64,000 nucleotides of DNA, taken from assembly GCA_947471745.1 (NCBI GenBank), contig CANJKZ010000922.1, positions 12,501 to 76,500 on the forward strand, in the 5' to 3' direction. This DNA comes from Closterium sp. Naga37s-1. Its lineage: Eukaryota; Streptophyta; Zygnematophyceae; Desmidiales; Closteriaceae. Shown here in pieces: positions 54,501 through 62,000 of this stretch. The notes beneath the pieces were generated by a model, which was not told where the DNA came from, made no database searches, and saw only the letters and a list, made by a program, of their open reading frames with translations. The position numbers were made by a program, and so were the translations under genes. The stretch's first letter is position 1, and each line of letters starts with the position of its first letter.

Positions 54501-57500
54501 AATCAGTGGGCAGGGAGACAGAAAGTTGCAGGCAGCGAGGAGGGGGGGAGAAGGAGCAAAGGGAGAGAGTGCGGACCTTGACGCGAGGGCTTCCAGAACT
54601 GCCTTGGCCCCACGACTCATCTGAACAAACGGGGGCAGGCAAGGTGGGGATGGGAAGGGAACGCGTGGGCAAGGCGGGAAAGGGAAGGGAAGGTGGATGG
54701 GGTGAGCAAGAGGGGATGAGGTGAGCAAGAGGAGATGCCGAGGTTAGGTGTCAGTGATGAGTGGTAGAGGCAACGGCATCTTCCTCTAACCTCGGCATCT
54801 CCTCTTGCTCTTGCCGGGGATGGGATGGTTAGAGGCAACAACGGCATCTTCCCTCCCCTTGAAGAACATCTGAGGTGAGGCGACGGGATGGCTAATGGGG
54901 GTCTCCCCCTGCCTTGCCCCACATTTGGGATGGGATGGGACCCACATGAGCTCAGAGTAGATCTGGACGCACATTTGGGACGTCCAGATTGGTCGTGTTT
55001 TGAGTCGACTCAAAACACGACTGGACGCACATTTGAGACGTCCATATGGGTCGTGTTTTGAGTCGACTCAAAACACGGCTGGACGCACATTTGAGACGTC
55101 CATATGGGTCGTGTTTTGAGTCGACTCAAAACACGACTGGACGCACATTTGAGACGTCCATATGGGTCGTGTTTTGAGTCGACTCAAAACACGACTGGAC
55201 GCACATTTGAGACGTCCATATGGGTCGTGTTTTGAGTCGACTCAAAACACGACTGGACGCACATTTGAGACGTCCATATGGGTCGTGTTTTGAGTCGACT
55301 CAAAACACGACTGGACGCACATTTGAGACGTCCATATGGGTCGTGTTTTGAGTCGACTCAAAACACGACTGGACGCACATTTGAGACGTCCATATGGGTC
55401 GTGTTTTGAGTCGACTCAAAACACGACTGGACGCACATTTGAGACGCCCATATGGCTCCAGATTGCGATCCGACTCAACAGCAAGCCCCCTTCCCCAACC
55501 CCCCCCCCCCCCCCACCTTCCCCTCCTCCCGCTCACCGTGCTGCCGCAGTCCCCATGGCCGATCTTGGCATCCCATGCATTCAGGTTCGCTGAGAGATTA
55601 AGCACCATTGGGTCGACTCATGGCAACTTCTGAGTCAATTCCAGGTGACGTGAGCGACTACTCAATAGCAAGCCCCCTCAATAGCAAGCCCCCTCATTAA
55701 ATCCCCCCCTCACTGTGCTGCCGCAGTCCCCATAGCCGATCTTGCCATCCCATGCATTCAAGTCTGCCGCCAGTGAGCACGGCCGCCTGCTTTGAATGTT
55801 GCTACAGTTGCATTCACCCCCCTATACTTCCCCTCCTCACCGTGCTGCCACAGTCACCATCGCCAATCTTAGCATCCCATGCATTCAGGTCGGCCGCCAG
55901 TGCCAGCACGGCCTGACTGCCCACCCCACCCCCCTTTGAATGTTGTTACAGCTCCATACGGGCCCCCTCATCCCCACTCACTGTGCTGCCGCAGTCCCCA
56001 TCGCCAATCTTGGTATCCCATGCATTCAGGTCTGCCACCAGCGCCAGCACCCCCCTCTGCCTAAATATATGCTGGTATGGTCGCATACAACTCTCCCCCA
56101 CCCAACTTCTCACCGTGCTGCCGCAGTCCCCATCGCCAATCTTGGCATCCCATGCATTCAGGTCTGCCACCAGCGCCAGCACCCCCGTCTGCCTAAATAT
56201 ATGCTGGTATGGTCGCATACAACTCTCCCCCACCCAACTTCTCACCGTGCTGCCGCAGTCCCCATCGCCAATCTTGGTATCCCATGCATTCAGGTCTGCC
56301 ACCAGCGCCAGCACCCCCCTCTGCCTAAATAAATGCTGGTATGGTCGCATACAACTCTCCCCCACCCAACTTCTCACCGTGCTGCCGCAGTCCCCATCGC
56401 CAATCTTGGCATCCCATGCATTCAGGTCTGCCACCAGCGCCAGCACCCCCCTCTGCCTAAATATATGCTGGTATGGTCGCATACAACTCTCCCCCACCCA
56501 ACTTCTCACCGTGCTGCCGCAGTCCCCATCGCCAATCTTGGTATCCCATGCATTCAGGTCTGCCACCAGCGCCAGCACCCCCCTCTGCCTAAATATATGC
56601 TGGTATGGTCGCATACAACTCTCCCCCACCCAACTTCTCACCGTGCTGCCGCAGTCCCCATCGCCAATCTTGGTATCCCATGCATTCAGGTCTGCCACCA
56701 GCGCCAGCACCACCCTCTGCCTAAATATATGCTGGTATGGTCGCATACAAGTCTCCCCCACCCAACTCCTCACCGTGCTGCCGCAGTCCCCATCGCCAAT
56801 CTTAGCATCCCATGCATTCAAGTCGGCCGCCAGAGCCAGCACGGCCTGAGCGCCCCCTCGGATGCAGCGCTCCAGGCACCACCCCTCCTCTGTCAATTCC
56901 TTCGGGCGCTCGCACGCCGATGCCTGGGGAGCATGAGGGGTGTAGGGGTTGGGGGGGCAGGGAACAGAGGTGTTCCATTTCATGCAAGCACGCACGGCCT
57001 GAGCTCCCAGTGGGATGCACCGCTCCACGCACCGCCCCTCCTCTGTTAATTCCTTCGGGTGATAAAAGTAGTGTTTTGAGACGTCTCAAAACACTACCTT
57101 TATCACTGCCCCTTCTCTGTTAATTCCTTCGGGCGCTCGCATGCTGATACCGCCTGGACAGCGTGGGGAGTGAGGGGAAGATGCGGGAAGGGTAGGGGGG
57201 CATGGGAGACATGGGGGAAATGGGGGACATGGGGGAAATGGGGGAAATCGGGAACATGGGGGACATGGGGGAAATGGGGGGGACATGGGGGACATGGGGG
57301 AAATGGGGACATGGGGGACATGGGGGGTATGGGGGACATGGGGGGTATGGACACAGGTGTTCCATCCCACGCATTCAGGTCGGCTGCCAGAGCTAGCACG
57401 GCCTGAGCGCCCCATCGGATGCACCGCTCCATGCACCGCCCCCCCTCTGTTAGTTCCTTCGGGCGCTCACTAGCTGATGCCTGGGGGAGTAGGGGGGGTG

Positions 57501-58432
57501 CAGAGGGGTGGAGGCCGTGGGGTCTGGGGTTTGTGAAGGGGTGGAGGCCGTGGGGTCTGGGGTTTGTGAAGGGGTGGAGGCCGTGGGGTCTGGGGTTTGT
57601 GAGGTATGAGGGCATCGGGGGCATAAGAGGGTGTGGTAGTGGCATGCCGCATTCGGGGGGTGGGGGGAGGGAGGGAGTGGTTGAGGAGTGGGGTATGGGG
57701 ACATGGGGAGCACGGAGGTATGGAAGGCATGGGCGGCATAGCAATTGTTTGGGAGATGTCTCAAGCACTTGTTCATAGAAGTGGGTCAGGATGGGTCAGG
57801 ATGGGTCAGGATGGGAGGGGAACGTACAGGTTGAGAGCCTGGCGGGGCCGGGGGGAGAGGCACTGGCACCTTGGTGGCTGGTCGGGCACCTGGAGGGGGA
57901 AGGACGGGAGGAGGCAGAGAGACAGGGGAGAGGAGAGGTTTGAGGCGAAGTAGACAAGGGTAAAGGGGGAAGCGAGGTATAAGGAGATCGAAGGGAGCGG
58001 CACTGGCACCTTGGTGGCTGGTCGCGCACCTGGAGGGGGAAGGACGGGAGGAGGCAGAGAGACAGGGGAGAGGAGAGGTTTGAGGCGAAGTAGACAAGGG
58101 TAAAGGGGGAAGCGAGGTATAAGGAGATCGAAGGGAGCGGCACTGGCACCTTGGTGGCTGGTCGCGCACCTGGAGGGGGAAGGACGGGAGGAGGCAGAGA
58201 GACAGGGGAGAGGAGAGGTTTGAGGCGAAGTAGACAAGGGTAAAGGGGGAAGCGAGGTATAAGGAGATCGAAGGGAGCGGCACTGGCACCTTGGTGGCTG
58301 GTCGCGCACCTGGATGGGGAAGGACGGGAGGAGCCAGAGCGGAGGAGTGTCTTGAGGTGGGTAGCGCACTCACTCGCCTCGCTCTCACGCCCTCGCACAT
58401 GAACATGCATGTGGGAATGGCTGTTGAGGCGC

Positions 58433-58467
<35 letters not shown>

Positions 58468-58607
58468 ACTCATGCAAGAGTTTTCAGGCGCCTCTGGCAT
58501 GTGAGGAAGGGACCCACCTTGGCATGCGTTGGGCCATGCAGGGGCGAGAGTTGGGGAGTCTAGTCGCTGCAGCACTTGATCGTCCACCTTTAGCACTGAG
58601 AGGGAGA
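51549..58607 (-). CDS. Dihydroxyacetone kinase, DhaL (ATP-binding) half, with multiplied exons; 5' part outside the window
   Basis: Phosphorylates dihydroxyacetone with ATP; plants and animals use one chain with DhaK (substrate) and DhaL (ATP) domains. Minus-strand exons: 58607-58514 encodes LSVLKVDDQVLQRLDSPTLA and PAWPNACQ, the DhaK end/linker; ATKVPVPLPP exons (57.84-58.33 kb); RPKELTEEG...ERCIRGGAQAV (56.87-57.48 kb); LNAWD(A/T)KIGDGDCGSTV with the three metal-binding Asp (55.53-56.85 kb); VREMGASVRCSMGGTSGVM (54.1-54.33 kb); YDIFCRSAYVKLREL (53.5-53.7 kb); AVSLYGGAQAGYRTMLDALL (52.6-52.98 kb); AGESAAAALAAAAQAAAAGA and ESTKSMPAL (about 52.48-52.57 kb); last exon 51728-51549, AGRSSYVPAEVLASVPDPGA to stop. 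These cover DhaL in order. Each internal exon exists in 2 to 10 tandem copies, so the true transcript is uncertain. The DhaK domain lies beyond inserted Copia6. Confidence 0.85.
52014..52500 (-). repeat. 28/29-bp minisatellite made of repeated 5' splice sites
   Basis: About 17 units of ACTCACCAGAGCTGGCATTG plus ATTGGTTG or ACTTGGTTG, mostly alternating to give a 57-bp (19-codon) dimer. On minus each unit reads ATGCCAGCTCTG/GTGAGTCAA, that is, the end of the kinase exon encoding MPAL plus its GTGAGT donor. The frame is open through the whole array. The proper next exon (51728) begins AGRSSYV, which follows MPAL in phase. Confidence 0.9.
52563..52990 (-). repeat. Duplicated kinase exon 'AVSLYGGAQAGYRTMLDALL'
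   Basis: Near-identical copies at about 52588-52712 and 52863-52985 (275-bp shift), including the upstream intron sequence CCTCCCCATCCTCCCTATAT. Only the left copy continues into the next coding segment (LSRSVKAGES...). Confidence 0.88.
53490..53700 (-). repeat. Duplicated kinase exon 'YDIFCRSAYVKLREL'
   Basis: Copies at about 53497-53570 and 53620-53694 (minus sense; 123-bp shift) share the acceptor region and coding core. The right copy has several substitutions. Confidence 0.8.
53756..53880. repeat. 20-bp tandem repeat
   Basis: GAGCAGGAGTGATCAGGGGT repeated about five times after two degenerate GAGCACGGGTGAGCATGAGT units; in an intron of the kinase gene. Confidence 0.92.
54095..54330 (-). 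repeat. Duplicated kinase exon 'VREMGASVRCSMGGTSGVM'
   Basis: Copies at about 54101-54165 and 54240-54305 (about 140-bp shift), both with an ATG/TGAGTG-type donor region (GGCGTCAT/gtgagtg) and the invariant GGTSG of DhaL. Confidence 0.85.
54985..55450. repeat. 58-bp satellite carrying the GAGTCGACTC palindrome
   Basis: About eight units of 58 bp. Each has TTTTGAGTCGACTCAAAA (cores start at 55002, 55060, 55118, 55176, 55234, 55292, 55350, 55408), then CACGACTGGACGCACATT, then TTGAGACGTCCATATGGGTC. Units differ at very few bases. Located in an intron between kinase exon copies. Confidence 0.95.
55530..56850 (-). repeat. Array of about ten copies of the DhaL metal-binding exon
   Basis: Seven copies between about 55985 and 56850 have a regular 132-bp period; three more degenerate ones lie at about 55850-55915, 55700-55770 and 55535-55595. 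Each regular unit has, on minus, a 75-nt exon (RGVLALVADLNAWD(A/T)KIGD, GDCGST) with acceptor TTTAGGCAG and donor ACG/GTGAGAAG, and a 57-nt intron. Exon and unit lengths are multiples of three, and the frame is open through the introns of the regular copies. Copies alternate irregularly between DAK and DTK before the IGDGDCG motif (5' to 3': A,T,T,A,T,A,T). Confidence 0.92.
56855..57480 (-). repeat. Four copies of the kinase 'RPKELTEEG...ERCI' exon, two cut at a long palindrome
   Basis: Copies at about 57365-57480, 57106-57165, 57000-57060 and 56850-56935 (minus sense). The second copy stops and the third starts inside the exon, both exactly at a palindrome of about 46 bp centred on GAGACGTCTC (57078-57087). 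Around them lie G-rich 9-27-bp repeats (GACATGGGGGAAATGGGGG, 57195-57350). Confidence 0.85.
57054..57106. repeat. Long near-perfect palindrome at an exon-copy junction
   Basis: Centred between 57082 and 57083: GTTTTGAGACGTCTCAAAAC extended on both sides by GATAAA(A)GTAGT and its complement to about 46 bp, with single mismatches. It could extrude as a cruciform or fold in RNA. Confidence 0.9.
57511..57606. repeat. 36-bp tandem repeat
   Basis: Three units of TGGAGGCCGTGGGGTCTGGG plus GTTTGTGAAGGGG, in a kinase intron. Confidence 0.9.
57855..58335 (-). repeat. Four 140-bp copies of the kinase 'ATKVPVPLPP' exon
   Basis: GGCACTGGCACCTTGGTGGC starts at 57859, 57999, 58139 and 58279. Each unit contains the exon start with its CCCTCCAG acceptor and about 90 bp of intron. 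The three right-hand units are nearly identical; only the leftmost continues into coding sequence ending PPGSQPV. Confidence 0.93.
58426..58494. repeat. A-run bracketed by two GAGGCGCCT(A/G)AAAA motifs in inverted orientation
   Basis: TTGAGGCGCCTAAAA at 58424-58438 opens a run of about 31 A; after a short GTCACTCATGCAAGAG spacer, TTTTCAGGCGCCTC (58481-58494) closes it. Each is a one-base variant of the GAGNCGNCTC palindrome. Located between kinase exon copies. Confidence 0.85.
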
Positions 58608-58649
58608 GGCCTGTGGGAGAGAGGCATCAAAGCAAGACGAAAAGCAAAC

Positions 58650-59013
58650 AAGCCAGCATACTGGATAGGTTTAATGTGATAAAATGTGAGGAAGAACCAT
58701 TGAGTTGATTAGGATAGATGGGGGTATACATAGTAGTGCTAAAGAGGGGTGGGTTGGTTGGAACCAAGCCAACATTATTGGCCCCCACCAATAAGTTGGG
58801 TTGAGGGATTGGGGGGACCAATAATGTTGACCAAGTGGTTCAACATTATTGGGGGGACCAATAATTCCCAACCCAACCTTGGGGGCCAAGGTTTGAGTTC
58901 CAACCCCCAACTAGGGTTAGCCCTAGTTCTACACCCAAACTAAGTTTGGGTGGCTATCTCTAACCTAAGCTTATAGGATTGATGTAGGTTACAATGAGGA
59001 TGGCAATCTGACA
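58650..59013 (-). repeat. Copia6 3' LTR (left boundary approximate)
   Basis: On minus it begins TGTCAGATTGCCATCC after a GGTTAAGGGGTTG purine tract. Its other end must lie between the kinase acceptor at about 58607 and 58680; I could not fix the terminal CA or a target duplication because the other LTR is outside the window. Contains several CCAATAATGTTG repeats. Confidence 0.6.
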
Positions 59014-62000
59014 CAACCCCTTAACCTACAGAAATCCATAAGCTTGGGAAGAGAGAGAGCAACAACCCCTGAATCAGCCACCGCGGGGAGCAAGTCCCTG
59101 GAGACGCAGAAGCGCAGAGTGGTCAGAGCGGTGGAGAGCCTTGGTGAAGAGATCGGCGAGGTTGTCGGAGGAGGCGATTTTGCGAACGGTGATGTGACCA
59201 TCTTGGACAAGGTCGCGAACAAAGTAGTAGCGAAGCTCGATGTGTTTAGAGCGACCATGAAAGACTGCTTCCATGTGTTTCGATGTCGTTGTCACACCAC
59301 AGGGTGGGGCGGGGCTGTGGAGAGCCAAGGTCGGTGAGCAGATAGCTGAGCCAACGTGCTTCTTGAGCCGCCATAGTGACCGCGTACAGTTCGGCTTCGC
59401 AGGATGAGAGGGCAACGGAGGAGGAGCGGGTGGAGCGCCAACTGATGAGGCCGCCCCCGAGTGTGAAGCCATATCCTTGAGAGCTGCGACGGTCGGGCTG
59501 TGCGTCGGCCCAAGATGAGTCGCTGAAGCCTTGAAGAATGGGCGGGTTCACACCACCCAGAGTGAGGACATGGTCCTTCGTGCCCTGAAGGTAGCGAAGA
59601 ACACGCATGGCCGCCTTCCAATGCTCTTCACCATGCCTGCCGGTGCCAACGAACTGCGCCAGAACACTGACTGGGTATGCAAGGTCGGGACGAGTGCAGA
59701 CCATGGCGTACATCAGGGCCCCAACAAGTTCTGCATAGGGGTGAGGGGAGGTGACGGGAGTGGTGGGAGGGGAGAGCCGATGCCCGAATGCAAGTGGTGT
59801 GGGGATGGGTTTGCAGGTTTTCATGCCAAACCTCTCAAGAATCTTCTCGATGTAAAAAGACTGAGAGAGGGTGATGGTCTTGGCAGTGAGGTTGCGAGTG
59901 ATCTCCATGCCGAGGTAGTTGCGAACCTCCCCCAGGTCTTTGCAGGCAAGGCGTTTCTGCAGCTCATCCTTGACCTCCTGGAGTTCAGCAGCTGTGTCAG
60001 CGGCCAGCAGCATGTCGTCGACGTAGACGAGGATGAAGAAGGGTGATGGGGTGAGGCGCAGGAAGAGGCAGGAGGCGGCACGGGAGGGGCGAAAGCCAAG
60101 TGCGCGAAGGGTGGAGGAGAGTTTGGCGTGCCATTCCCGAGGTGCTTGTTTGAGCCCGTAGACAGGGCGTAGCAGCTTCCAAACAGTGGTAGGGTCGTGA
60201 GGAGCGTGGAAACCTTTGGGACGTTCCAGAAAAATGAGCTCATGAAGGTCGCCTTGTAGAAAGGCGGTGGTGACGTCCATGGAGTGAAGAATCATCCCAC
60301 GTCTGCCAACAAAGTCCAAAAACACGCGAATGACCGGTGGAGTGGCGGTGGGTGAGTAGGTCTCGAAGAAGTATGAGCCATAGGTTTGTGTGAAGCCTTT
60401 TGCCACATATCGAGCCTTGTAGACCGGAGCGTCGCCAGGGAGTAGTTTTTCTTGACCACGTTGTGCTTAGAGGGACGAGGAACGTCGAGAAACGAGCGGT
60501 TGCTGATGAAGGCGTTGCTCTCCTTGACCATGGCCTCGATCCAGAGAGGTGCATCAAGACAGGCAAGTGCTTGCTCTTAGGTGGTGGGTTCGTAGATGGT
60601 GGGGGTGGTGGAGAAGAGAAGGACAGTAGTGCCAGCCATTGTGCGGACGACGGGGGCGATGGTGGGTGAGAGGAGGTGGAGGAACAGAAGCTCGTCGTGA
60701 GAGTCTTCAGAGAGGTCCGGAGTGAGAGGAGGAGGAAGAGGAGGCGGGGGAGTTGCAAGACAGCTGCGCTGGAGGGTCGGGCCGATGCGGGGACACAGCT
60801 GCACTGGTGCTCTGCTGCGCTGAGGGTCGGGGCGGGGAGACAGCTGCATTGCAGCTCGGCTTCGCAGAGTTGCCGTGAGGGGCAGGGAGACGGGAGCGCG
60901 ACTGCTGAGAGAACCTGAGGTGCTGGTGCGGGGGGGAGGGGAGGTGCTATGGTGGCGGAGAAGGGGGATGGATGTGAGAGACTGGAGGGAGGGGGGGGTG
61001 GACCTGGGGGTACCAAGAATGGGGACCGTGGAGCGGGTGTGAGGGTAGTGGCGGAGTATGAGAGGGGGAGTGGGAAGTAGGGGCCGGGAGGATGGAGGTG
61101 GAGTGAGTGGGGGAGGGCGTGGGGAGGGGGGAGGTGGGGGATGTTGTGCATGGAGGGAGGGAGGGGAAGGAGGGGGGGGAGAGGCAGCGGGTGGGGAGGG
61201 AGGGGGAGGGGCAGCGGGTGGGGAGGGAGGGGGAGGGGCAGCGGGTGGGGAGGGAGGGTGGACGGGGTCAAGGATGTCTCCTGATGAGGCGGGGGGAGAG
61301 GGGGGAGGGGGTGGGGGTGCAGGGGGGACAATGGTGGGGGGGGGAGAAGGGAAGGGGAGGGGAGAGGGGGTGGGGGGGGAATGGTGTCAGTCCAGAGGAA
61401 GGGACGAGTGGTTAGAGGGAGGGGGTTAGGGGCTTTGGGGGAGGTGTAGTACGGGTGGGCTTCATCGAATTCCACATCCCGACTACGAATGAGGCGACCT
61501 GAGGGGGGATGGAGGAAGAGATAGTCCGGGGAGGAGGTGTTGTGACCAAGGAAAATGCAGGGGAGAGTGCGGGAGGCTAGCTTCCCAGCTTTGCGTGAGC
61601 GGTCGACAGGGTGTATGAGAACATACGCCATGGAACCCCACACGCGCAGGGGGGTGATGTCGGGCTTTTTGGATGTCCAGAGTGCGGTGGGAGTGGTGGT
61701 GGGCCGGGAGGGATGAGGGTACAAGTTAGTGAGGATGGCAGCGTGGAGGATGGCATAGCCCCAGAGAGAGGGCGGGCAGGAGGCATGGACCATGAGGCAC
61801 CGAGCAGTCTTGGTGACCTCACGGACCCTACTTTCCGCCACGCCATTCTGCTGAGGGGAATGAGGTAGGGTGTAGGTGTGAATAATGCCACGAGTGGTGC
61901 AGTAGGATGAGAGCATGTTATTAAGGAACTCACCACCGCCATCAGAGTGGAAGCGGGAGACAGGGCGTTTGAAATGGGTGCGTGCTTGTTCAGCCCAAGC

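Noticed and set aside
52014-55450. Regularly spaced repeats resembling a CRISPR array
   Set aside because: Units are contiguous, without unique spacers, lie in eukaryotic introns and have no cas genes.
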